64,000 bases of DNA from an uncultured Desulfobacter sp. (GTDB taxonomy: Bacteria > Desulfobacterota > Desulfobacteria > Desulfobacterales > Desulfobacteraceae), in assembly GCF_963677125.1 (NCBI RefSeq), contig NZ_OY781882.1:690501-754500 (forward strand), in the 5' to 3' direction. Positions 9,439 through 17,182 of this stretch are shown in pieces. The stretch's first letter is position 1. Every line of letters begins with the position of its first letter. The notes under the pieces were generated by a model that was not told where the DNA came from, made no database searches, and was given only the letters and a program-made list of their open reading frames with translations. A program made the position numbers and the translations under genes.

Positions 9439-12111
9439 TCAAATCAGTTTGTTTTCAGTGGCGTAGCGTTCAGCAAATTCAATTTCTTCTTCCATGGTAA
9501 TCAATTTATCATCCAGCTTTTCGTCAATAATTTTATTGAGAATCGTGGTGTAAACCGGTCCCGGCCTTAATCCTATGGATTTAAGGTCTTTTCCGCTAAT
9601 TAAGGGTTTGATATTGCGCTGGTGCGTATAAAAATGGGAGATGGCTTTGCGAACCGATTCATTCTTGGTCAACGCCAGCATAAACAAAAGGCATTCTGTT
9701 TGAAAGTGGATCAACCACCAGTATATCTGCTGATTTGAGGCCGGATAGCTTTTTTCAATAAGCTGAATCCGATGCTCGGCTTTAATTCGTTTTTCAAGCA
9801 GCCGTATCCTTTCCTTTAAGGGAAACATCAACCGGTCCGCGATCTGGGCGGTCACCGTAAAGGGGTATCCGTGAAGCCAGGCCATAAAGTAAACCGCCCA
9901 TCTTGGATAGTCATCATCTGCATACAAAAGATCATGCCAGGCCAAGGTTTTACCTACGGACTCAAACAAAGCACAGGTGGTATCGGTTAATTTCAGGTCA
10001 GGATGGATCACCTTGTCCAGGCCGTAATCAGACATAGTCTGTACTGCGGGCAAGGGATTATCCTCGCCAAAAATTTGTTTAAGCTCCGAAAGAACCCGCA
10101 GGCCACTTAAATGTTTAACCGCACCGACATTTAAAGCGTTTTTGATCAGGTTGGCCGTCACTTTACCGATTCTAAACCCGAACCTGTTGGAAAATTTGAT
10201 AGCCCTGAAAATCCGGGTGGGATCTTCAATAAAACTTAAATTATGGATAATCCGGATGATTTTATCCTTGACATCCCTGACACCGCCAAAATAGTCAATG
10301 AGCGTGCCAAATGTTTCCGTGTTCAGGGAAATGGCCAGGGTATTGATGGTAAAATCCCTTCTGGCAAGGTCCATCTTGATAGAGGAGTTTTCCACCACAG
10401 GCAGCGCTGCGGGGGTTGCGTAGTATTCAAGCCGTGCGGAGGCTACGTCAACTTTAAATCCGTCCTCAAAAATGATAACCGCAGTGTTAAATTTGCGGTG
10501 CTGGTGCAACCGGCAATCGTGCAATGATGCAAAATATCGGGCAAAGGCAATGCCGTCTCCCTCTACCACTACATCCACATCTTCAATGGGCCGCTCCATC
10601 ATCAGATCCCTGACAAAACCACCGACGACAAAGACCTCCACACCCAGCGTGTCTCCGGCATTGCCGATGTCGTAAAGCAAGTTGCGTGCTCGCTTGTTCA
10701 AGCGGTGCTTTAGACGATTTCCCACGTATTTTGTTCTGGGTTTCAGGCCGGAAATATCTTTTTTTTCACTGAGGACAACTTCCCGGTTATGTTCCACCAG
10801 AAAGTTTAAAAGATCGGTGCGTGTGATAACACCACAAATAACCCGATTTTCCATTACCGGAACGACCCGCTGTTTCAAATCAATTATTTTTTGTTCAATT
10901 TCAGCCAGGTCACAGGCGAGACTTACACTTTGGCCGCTAGGTTCAAAATAATCGCTAACAGGCTGCCCGCTCAGCTTATGGTGTACAATTTTTTCAGCCA
11001 CATGGCGGGTAATGTATCCTAAGTATTCAAGGGTTTGTGTGTTAAGGACAAGCAGGGTATTGATGTTGTATCGGATCATTTTTTGGGCGGCATCCAGACA
11101 TGATTTATCAGCAGTGATGGTGATGGCCGGGCTGGACATTAATTTTTTAGCCACACGTATGTGCTTAATCTGTCGTTGAATCAGTTCAATCAAACGCATT
11201 TCAACCTGGGGAAGTGTCTGGTTTTCCACCTTGGCTGATGCCGCATAAAAATGACCTCCGCCGCCAAGGGCCCCCAGTATTTTTCCCACATCCAGTTCAT
11301 GCAGACGGTTTCGGGCTATGACATGTACATTGGCCCCCATGAGGACCAAAGCAAAAAAACAGTCCAGATTTTCCATTCTGACGATTTTTTGTACAATGGA
11401 CGCAAGATCCGGGATGTACTGGGAAGCCGCGATGGCTGACAGGTGAATCTGGGTGCCGTTGACGGTAACCGTCGTCATTTCATTGATCAATTCATTAAGC
11501 CAGGTGACCTGTTCGGTTTTCATCTCCTTGACCACAAGACTTGAAATGGTGGACAAGCTTGCACCACAGGAGAGCAGAAAGCCTGCCTGCTCAAAATCGG
11601 CCGGGGTTGTGGAGGTATAGGTAAAGCTGCCTGTGTCCTCGTAAATCCCGAGCGCCATCACCGTGGCTTCATCACTGTTGATGGCGATTTTTTTTTCTCG
11701 CAGAAGTTCACACATGATGGTGGTGGTTGCACCATAAGGCTTTGACAGATCAAAGGTCGCTTTGATTTCGTCAGGAAAGGATGGATGGTGGTCGTAAATG
11801 TCAATGACGATATTTGGTTTTTCTAAAAGCGTTTCAACACCTGCCAGGCGGCTTTTTTGCCGGGTATCAACAATAACCAGCCGCTGGGTTTCGCTAAAAT
11901 CAACCTCAGCCGGATCTGCCATGTTAAACAGATATCCCATGGAGTGAATGAAAAAATCCCTGAGATTTTTTTCTTGGGATCCGGGGAAGATTATGACACT
12001 TTCCGGGTACAGCTTTTGTGCGGCAAGCATGGCACCAATGGCATCAAAATCAGAATTTACATGGCTGGTGATCACTGTTCTGGGGGAAATCTGCTGTTTT
12101 TTTGGGGGCAC
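9439..12111 (-). CDS. DHH phosphoesterase - CBS - tRNA nucleotidyltransferase (CCA/A-adding) fusion
   Basis: Large cytoplasmic fusion of about 890 residues. The N-terminal third is a DHH/DHHA1 phosphoesterase (SHVNSDFDAIG, VDTRQ, IYDHHPS). A CBS pair follows (about 310-430), then a class II polymerase-beta-type nucleotidyltransferase head (GGFVRDLMMER...DVDVVVEGDG) with RNA-binding regions (RRDFTINTLA, EDPTRIFRAIKF). In related bacteria this type adds A, or CCA, to tRNA 3' ends; which of these cannot be read here. The GTG at 12111 is preferred to one at 12135 because AGGAG sits seven bases before it. It is divergent from pilC. The 275 bases downstream (9164-9438) are AT-rich and show no recognisable element. 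Confidence 0.9.
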   Translation of the reverse strand: MPPKKQQISPRTVITSHVNSDFDAIGAMLAAQKLYPESVIIFPGSQEKNLRDFFIHSMGYLFNMADPAEVDFSETQRLVIVDTRQKSRLAGVETLLEKPNIVIDIYDHHPSFPDEIKATFDLSKPYGATTTIMCELLREKKIAINSDEATVMALGIYEDTGSFTYTSTTPADFEQAGFLLSCGASLSTISSLVVKEMKTEQVTWLNELINEMTTVTVNGTQIHLSAIAASQYIPDLASIVQKIVRMENLDCFFALVLMGANVHVIARNRLHELDVGKILGALGGGGHFYAASAKVENQTLPQVEMRLIELIQRQIKHIRVAKKLMSSPAITITADKSCLDAAQKMIRYNINTLLVLNTQTLEYLGYITRHVAEKIVHHKLSGQPVSDYFEPSGQSVSLACDLAEIEQKIIDLKQRVVPVMENRVICGVITRTDLLNFLVEHNREVVLSEKKDISGLKPRTKYVGNRLKHRLNKRARNLLYDIGNAGDTLGVEVFVVGGFVRDLMMERPIEDVDVVVEGDGIAFARYFASLHDCRLHQHRKFNTAVIIFEDGFKVDVASARLEYYATPAALPVVENSSIKMDLARRDFTINTLAISLNTETFGTLIDYFGGVRDVKDKIIRIIHNLSFIEDPTRIFRAIKFSNRFGFRIGKVTANLIKNALNVGAVKHLSGLRVLSELKQIFGEDNPLPAVQTMSDYGLDKVIHPDLKLTDTTCALFESVGKTLAWHDLLYADDDYPRWAVYFMAWLHGYPFTVTAQIADRLMFPLKERIRLLEKRIKAEHRIQLIEKSYPASNQQIYWWLIHFQTECLLFMLALTKNESVRKAISHFYTHQRNIKPLISGKDLKSIGLRPGPVYTTILNKIIDEKLDDKLITMEEEIEFAERYATENKLI

Positions 12112-12260
12112 CGAATAACTCCTGTTGAAATGCACTTTGCAAATTTATATAGTATATCTGTATTGAATTTACAATGTTCTGACTAGCTCTATGTTTATAT
12201 CGCAACTAATGGCCGGCATTGGACGGCCTCTATCTTACTTAAAAATATAAAGGAATGATT

Positions 12261-13472
12261 ATGGCCGTCATTTATGAATGGAAGGGGAAAAATCCAAAAG
12301 GCAGAAAAATCAAAGGGGAGATGGAAGCTGAAACACCCCAACAGGTAAGGACCAGTCTGGAACGTCGCAAAATAACACCGACAAGGGTGAGGAAAAAGCC
12401 AAAAGACATTTTTGAGAATGTCTCCTTTCTTGCGCCTAAAGTGAAAGATAGTGATGTTATTATTTTCGCACGGCAGTTTTCTACCATGATTGACGCGGGA
12501 CTGCCGCTTTTGCAGTGTCTGGAGCTTTTGTATTCCCAGCAGGAAAATCCAACATTTAAAAAGCAGCTCAAGCATATTAAAGAGTCTGTTGAATCCGGGG
12601 AGACCTTTGCCGATGCATTGAAAAAATATCCCAAAACCTTTAACGAACTTTTTATTAACATGATCTCCGCCGGAGAGGCCGGTGGTATTCTTGATGTTAT
12701 TTTACAGCGTTTGTCAGCCTATGCCGAAAAAATGGCAAAGCTCAAAAAGCAGGTCAAGGGAGCCATGACCTATCCAGCTATCACCCTGGCGGTGGCGGTT
12801 ATTGTGGTCGCCGTTATTCTGGTCTTTGTTATACCGGTGTTTGAAAAAATGTTTGCCAGTATGGGTTCGGCGCTGCCGGCCCCCACTCAGATGGTTGTGG
12901 TAATGAGTAATTTTGTGGTGGGAAATATCGGCTGGATGATCCTTGGGTTGATCGGTGCGGTTTTCATTTTCAGGCAAACCTATAAATCAAAAAAGGGTCG
13001 GATTTTTCTTGATGACATGTTTTTGCGCCTGCCTGTGATCGGCATTTTGATCAGAAAGGTGGCCGTTGCAAAATTTACCCGTACCACATCCACAATGATT
13101 TCATCCGGGGTATCTATTCTCGATGCACTAGATATTGTAGGCAAAACCGCAGGTAATAAAATTATTGAGTTCGCCATATCAGACGTTAAGACGGGTATAG
13201 CCGAAGGCCGTTCCATGGCGGACCCTTTGCTGGAGAGCGGCGTATTTCCAGCCATGGTCTGCTCGATGATCGCAGTGGGTGAATCCACAGGTGCCCTGGA
13301 TGTAATGATGACCAAAATAGCAGATTTTTATGATGATGAGGTCGACCAGGCCGTAAAAAATTTGACGGATATGATTGAGCCTTTTATGCTTGTGTTTTTA
13401 GGTGTTGTGGTCGGCGGCCTTGTTATTGCCATGTATCTGCCGATTTTCTCAATGGCAGGCGCCGTTGGATAG
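12261..13472 (+). CDS. pilC: Type IV pilus inner-membrane platform protein PilC
   Basis: Polytopic inner-membrane platform (PilC/GspF family) of the type IV pilus machine, linking pilus assembly to the cytoplasmic ATPases. 403 residues, the usual length. It starts AVIYEWKGKNPKGRKIKGE, the conserved N-terminal region, and holds two T2SSF repeats (FARQFSTMIDAGLPLLQCLE and FTRTTSTMISSGVSILDALD), each ending in hydrophobic segments. An in-frame ATG at 12255 touches the AGGA at 12251-12254, so the ATG at 12261 is the better start. It overlaps or abuts pilS. No other pilus gene is in the window. Confidence 0.95.
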   Translation: MAVIYEWKGKNPKGRKIKGEMEAETPQQVRTSLERRKITPTRVRKKPKDIFENVSFLAPKVKDSDVIIFARQFSTMIDAGLPLLQCLELLYSQQENPTFKKQLKHIKESVESGETFADALKKYPKTFNELFINMISAGEAGGILDVILQRLSAYAEKMAKLKKQVKGAMTYPAITLAVAVIVVAVILVFVIPVFEKMFASMGSALPAPTQMVVVMSNFVVGNIGWMILGLIGAVFIFRQTYKSKKGRIFLDDMFLRLPVIGILIRKVAVAKFTRTTSTMISSGVSILDALDIVGKTAGNKIIEFAISDVKTGIAEGRSMADPLLESGVFPAMVCSMIAVGESTGALDVMMTKIADFYDDEVDQAVKNLTDMIEPFMLVFLGVVVGGLVIAMYLPIFSMAGAVG

Positions 13473-14805
13473 TCCTCATTTTTTATTTCGCAGGACCCGG
13501 GAACTGTTTGTTCAGGTCAAATGGCTTATTTGGGCTAGGGCTGTATTTGCCCTGATTTTGATCTTTTCCACCCTTTTTTTTTCTGATATAGAGCTGTCCG
13601 GCCACAGGGATCAGCCCTTTTTATCGTTGTACAAAATTTCCGGCACCATTTTGGGGCTGTCTCTGGTTTATTTTACCTGGCTTTACCGTAAAAAATACCT
13701 ATATGCCCTTGCCTATACCCAGATAATTGTTGATACGTTTATCGTCACAGCCATTGTTTTTGTTACCGGCGGTTATCACAGCATTTTTACATTTTTGTAT
13801 CTTTTGGTTATTATCTATGCCGCGATGCTGCTGCTTGCCCGGGGCAGTTTTTCCGTGGCTTTGGCATCAAGTATTCAATATGGTTTTCTCATTGAACTTG
13901 AGTACCTTAAGATCATTGCTCCGTTTTCGGGAAACCTGCCCCTTGCCTTGGCGATAGATCAGCACCATATCCTTTATCGGATCGTGATTATCATTTCAGC
14001 CTGTTTTGCCACAGCTGCGTTAAGCGGTATTCTCTCTTTGCAGCTTAAAACTGCCAGAAAAGATCTTAAAATAACCCAGGAACATTTGAAACGTGTGGAA
14101 AAAATGGCGGCTGTGGATGAAATTGTATCGGGTCTTGCCCATGAGATTAAAAATCCTTTGGCTTCTTTGTCAGGTTCCATACAGATGTTAAAAGAAGATA
14201 TGGCCCCCACAGGGGAAAATGATAAGCTGATGCAAATTGTTTTAAGGGAAACAGAACGACTTAAACAGATCGTGACCGATATTCGACTGATTTCAAAACC
14301 CAGCCGAACCAACGCAGCGTTGGTTGACCTTGCCAAGGCTATTGATGATGTAAAAATTTTATTTGACAATACACCGGACTGGCATGGTCGCATCAATATT
14401 GTTACCCGGCTTGAAAGGACGCTGTATGTCTATATGGATGCGGTTCATCTGCAGCAGATTTTATGGAACTTGATTAAAAATGCAGCCGAATCCATTGAAG
14501 GAAAGGGAAAAATTACAATAACCGTTTCTTCGTCTCGACATAAACATATTTATCTGACCGTTCGAGACACAGGAATCGGCATTGATCGAAAAACCGCCTC
14601 TCATATTTTTGATCCGTTTTACACCACGAAAAGCGATGGGACAGGGCTTGGGCTTTCGATTATCCACAGGATTGTTGACACCTATGACGGCATGATCGAT
14701 TTTGAATCAAGTCCTGGGAAAGGCACTGTCTTTACGCTGATTTTTCAAAATCCCAATATAGACACCCGGCACGCGATACCTTCACCAAATGGCACCAGGG
14801 ATTAA
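13465..14805 (+). CDS. pilS: PilS-like sensor histidine kinase
   Basis: Membrane histidine kinase, by position and architecture the PilS partner of a PilR-type sigma-54 activator that controls pilin expression. About six hydrophobic segments occupy the first 190 residues. HisKA follows (GLAHEIKNPLASLSGS), then HATPase with the N box (LWNLIKNAAESI), DTGIGI and DGTGLGLSI. Start uncertain: the frame is open from a GTG at 13402 inside pilC. A TTG at 13465 overlapping the pilC stop gives a protein beginning MDSPHFLFRRTRELF and is preferred, although its ribosome site is weak. The expected pilR does not follow; a decayed gene on the opposite strand overlaps the 3' end. Confidence 0.82.
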   Translation: MDSPHFLFRRTRELFVQVKWLIWARAVFALILIFSTLFFSDIELSGHRDQPFLSLYKISGTILGLSLVYFTWLYRKKYLYALAYTQIIVDTFIVTAIVFVTGGYHSIFTFLYLLVIIYAAMLLLARGSFSVALASSIQYGFLIELEYLKIIAPFSGNLPLALAIDQHHILYRIVIIISACFATAALSGILSLQLKTARKDLKITQEHLKRVEKMAAVDEIVSGLAHEIKNPLASLSGSIQMLKEDMAPTGENDKLMQIVLRETERLKQIVTDIRLISKPSRTNAALVDLAKAIDDVKILFDNTPDWHGRINIVTRLERTLYVYMDAVHLQQILWNLIKNAAESIEGKGKITITVSSSRHKHIYLTVRDTGIGIDRKTASHIFDPFYTTKSDGTGLGLSIIHRIVDTYDGMIDFESSPGKGTVFTLIFQNPNIDTRHAIPSPNGTRD

Positions 14806-15118
14806 GGTTTCGTGCCATGACATGCCCGGGGCATAGGTGAGAGCAACACCCGTGGCAACAAAGAAGGGAGACCACCATGCCGCCGAACAGAACGAGCGGG
14901 CAAGAACGAAGGCTTGGGTTTTGGTCAAAACGCCGTTTTTACGAAGACGATCGCCGAAAACAAACAGAACTGACAGATTTATGACCGCTCCGAGCAGATG
15001 CGTGCAGAAGCTGTGATCGTCAGAGCCCGCTTGCCCTGGGGCAGTGCCTGGCCTTCGATACCGGCATTTGTCAGGGCAAGAAAGGAAACCGCAACAAACA
15101 TCGCCGGCAGCGGCAGGT
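14782..15118 (-). pseudogene. Frameshifted remnant of a membrane-protein gene
   Basis: The minus strand encodes a protein-like but broken sequence. One frame, upstream half, reads LPLPAMFVAVSFLALTNAG...KRALTITASA and runs into a stop near 14980. The neighbouring frame carries on in register as THLLGAVINLSVLFVFGDR, then SFCSAAWWSPFFVATGVALT and a stop at 14782-14784. The hydrophobic pattern fits an integral membrane protein of about 110 visible residues with one frameshift around 15000. A stop codon precedes the fragment, so its 5' part is gone. I do not recognise the family. It overlaps the end of pilS, where pilR would be expected. Confidence 0.6.
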
Positions 15119-15144
15119 TGGTGGTAAAAATTTACAACGGCCGA

Positions 15145-15179
15145 GGGCTGACCTGGTTTTTTTTACCATGGTTCAGCCC
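15145..15179. other. Strong hairpin downstream of the cysteine-rich gene
   Basis: GGGCTGA and TCAGCCC form the base of a stem that continues inward as CC/GG and TGGT/ACCA around a T7 loop. It lies 17 bases beyond the stop of the small cysteine-rich gene on the minus strand. No T-run follows on either side, so it may be a transcript-end or protective stem rather than a classic terminator. Confidence 0.4.
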
Positions 15180-15195
15180 ATAACAAAGCATCGTA

Positions 15196-15351
15196 CTATT
15201 CGTTTTTACCTGTGCTCTCTTTTTTTTCATTCGAATTACAGGAACAAGGATGTCCGCCGTCTTTCCCATGGCATTTTTCTATTTGTTCCGGTGTGCAGTT
15301 TTCAGGTTTGTATTTGAGTTTTTTCGGATCCATACATTTACAGTTACACAT
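15196..15351 (-). CDS. Small cysteine-rich protein, 51 residues, function unknown
   Basis: Short gene beginning MCNCKCMDPKKLKYKPE and ending with a lysine/glutamate-rich tail. It has seven cysteines in 51 residues (2, 4, 6, 19, 27, 36, 38), grouped as CxCxC, a CTPEQIEKCHG segment and HPCSC, which suggests a metal-binding or redox-active peptide. Reality is supported by an ideal ribosome site, AAGGAG six bases before the ATG, and by protein-like composition. It stands alone on the minus strand between the pilS remnant and lysS, and an inverted repeat lies just upstream (15387-15411). CTPEQIxxCHG-type small proteins occur in many anaerobes as I recall, but no function can be given. Confidence 0.75.
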   Translation of the reverse strand: MCNCKCMDPKKLKYKPENCTPEQIEKCHGKDGGHPCSCNSNEKKESTGKNE

Positions 15352-15386
15352 ATAATTCTCCTTTCCTTAAACGATGGATAATACAT

Positions 15387-15411
15387 ATGTCATATCTTGT
15401 GCGTATGACAT
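15387..15411. promoter_or_regulatory. Inverted repeat, candidate operator of the cysteine-rich gene
   Basis: ATGTCATA and TATGACAT are perfect 8-base arms around a 9-base spacer. The site is 36 bases upstream of the ATG of the minus-strand cysteine-rich gene, where a repressor or activator site would be expected. It does not match a site I know. Confidence 0.35.
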
Positions 15412-15592
15412 TCAATGTACAATTGATACCTTCTGCTAAATATTCTTATACTTTTTTCTGTTCTTTGGCAAATTTTGCTTTCAACGCGTATGATTTAAAA
15501 TTAACCGTAATTTTTTATGCGATTGTTTTTCCCACCGGCGCCGTCATTGACAAGGCAATGCAAAAGCGCTATTTTACCATGTTTTATTCAAG

Positions 15593-15641
15593 GGGGTTAC
15601 CGTGCCCAAAAGTTTTAAATTAAAAGGCGGCACCCCTTTTT
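15593..15641 (+). terminator. T-tailed hairpin upstream of lysS (terminator or attenuator)
   Basis: GTGCC (15602-15606) pairs with GGCAC (15629-15633) and the outer GGG with CCC. Five T residues follow. It stands 46 bases before lysS, so it either ends an upstream transcript or acts in the lysS leader. No T-box or lysine riboswitch core was seen. Confidence 0.4.
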
Positions 15642-15686
15642 ATGTATAAATCCGGAGCCTAAATATAAACGAAAGCAGCTATTTTT

Positions 15687-17165
15687 ATGGATAACAAAAC
15701 AAGCAAACTTCTTGATCTTCGCAAAGAAAAAATAAACGAGCTTAAAGCCGAAGGCGTCAGCCTGTATCCCAATGATTTCAAACCGGATCATCGGGTTCAT
15801 GAAGTAAAGGCTATAATAGAAAAAGAAGCCGATACCTTGGGTGAAAACGGGCGTAAATTCTGCCTTGCCGGGCGTATGATGGCCGTTAATAAAATGGGGA
15901 AATCCTCATTTGTAAGATTTCAGGATGCCGGTGAGCAATTGCAGGTATATATCCAGAAAAACAAGGTGGGAGATGATGTATATGCGTTGTTTAAAAAACT
16001 GGACATTGGTGATTTTATAGGTGTTGAGGGACCTTTGTTCCAGACCAGAACCGGTGAATGGACACTGCTTGCCGAAAATTTTAAGCTTTTATCCAAATCC
16101 GTAAGGCCGCTGCCTGAAAAATTTCATGGCATCAAGGACCCTGAAAAAAGATACCGCCAGCGGTACCTTGATCTGATCATGAATGAAAACACCCGGCAGA
16201 TATTTAAAAAACGAAGTGCCATTGTGGCTGCCATGAGACGTTTTTTCGATGAAAACGGATTCATGGAGGTGGAAACACCCATGATGCAGACATTGCCCGG
16301 CGGTGCTGAAGCTACACCCTTTAAAACCTGGCACAACGCCCTGGGGATGGAATTGTATCTGCGTATTGCACCGGAACTGTATCTGAAACGACTGGTGGTC
16401 GGCGGATTTGAAAAGGTGTTTGAAATCAACCGAAATTTCAGAAATGAAGGGGTCTCCACCCGGCATAATCCGGAGTTTACCATGGTTGAGTTCTACCAGG
16501 CCTATGCCACCTATGAAGATTTGATGAACTTAACCGAAGAGATGTTTTCCACCATCGTCACTGAGATTACCGGCGACAGCAAAGTTGAATACCAGGGCAT
16601 GACCATTGATTTTTCAAAGGGATGGAAACGCATATCCATGATCGATTCCCTGTCGGAGATCGGCGGTGTTGATCCTGCCATTGTCAACGACACCCAGGCA
16701 TTGCTTGCCCACGCTGAAAAGGAAAATATTCAAATTGCCAAAAAAGATCGCCACGGCAAAGTGCTGACCAAGCTTTTTGATGCCCTTGTGGAGCCCAAGC
16801 TCATCCAGCCCACATTTATTACCGGATATCCGGTGGAAGTCTCTCCTTTGTCCAGAAAAAGCGATTCGGATTCTGAACTTACGGATCGGTTTGAATTGTT
16901 CATTGCCGGCAGAGAGATCGCCAATGGATTTTCCGAAATCAATGATCCTGAAGACCAATATAACCGTTTTCTCATGCAGGTACGTCAACGCGATGAGGGC
17001 AATGATGAAGCCCATATCATGGATGCGGAGTATGTAGAGGCACTGGAATACGGTATGCCGCCCACCGCAGGTCAGGGCATCGGGATTGACCGTCTTGTCA
17101 TGCTGCTGACCGATGCCGCCTCCATTAGAGAGGTCATTCTTTTCCCACATATGAAAAATGTATAA
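15687..17165 (+). CDS. lysS: Lysyl-tRNA synthetase, class II
   Basis: Charges tRNA-Lys with lysine in the cytoplasm. 492 residues, typical for class II LysRS. The N-terminal OB-fold anticodon-binding domain covers about 60-150 (FCLAGRMMAVNKMGKSSF). The class II core carries motif 2 (FRNEGVSTRHNPEFTMVE) and motif 3 (GIGIDRLVMLLT). ATG at 15687; no strong Shine-Dalgarno is visible. It leads the envelope-biogenesis cluster, ending 17 bases before lolC, a gene order I associate with sulfate-reducing Desulfobacterota. Confidence 0.97.
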   Translation: MDNKTSKLLDLRKEKINELKAEGVSLYPNDFKPDHRVHEVKAIIEKEADTLGENGRKFCLAGRMMAVNKMGKSSFVRFQDAGEQLQVYIQKNKVGDDVYALFKKLDIGDFIGVEGPLFQTRTGEWTLLAENFKLLSKSVRPLPEKFHGIKDPEKRYRQRYLDLIMNENTRQIFKKRSAIVAAMRRFFDENGFMEVETPMMQTLPGGAEATPFKTWHNALGMELYLRIAPELYLKRLVVGGFEKVFEINRNFRNEGVSTRHNPEFTMVEFYQAYATYEDLMNLTEEMFSTIVTEITGDSKVEYQGMTIDFSKGWKRISMIDSLSEIGGVDPAIVNDTQALLAHAEKENIQIAKKDRHGKVLTKLFDALVEPKLIQPTFITGYPVEVSPLSRKSDSDSELTDRFELFIAGREIANGFSEINDPEDQYNRFLMQVRQRDEGNDEAHIMDAEYVEALEYGMPPTAGQGIGIDRLVMLLTDAASIREVILFPHMKNV

Positions 17166-17182
17166 AGATAGCAAAGGTAGCT

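Larger units (their letters stand above)
15352..15686. other. Intergenic region between the cysteine-rich gene and lysS
   Basis: 335 bases without a convincing gene. It contains the inverted repeat at 15387-15411 and a T-tailed hairpin at 15593-15641, listed separately. A 78-codon open frame on the plus strand (15387-15623) lacks a ribosome site and is not called. Confidence 0.5.

Noticed and set aside
15387..15623. 78-codon open frame before lysS
   Set aside because: No Shine-Dalgarno sequence, starts inside an inverted repeat, ends in the T-tailed hairpin, and its composition is that of AT-rich intergenic DNA.
15352..15686. T-box or lysine riboswitch upstream of lysS
   Set aside because: No T-box sequence, specifier loop or lysine-riboswitch core was found; only one simple hairpin is present.
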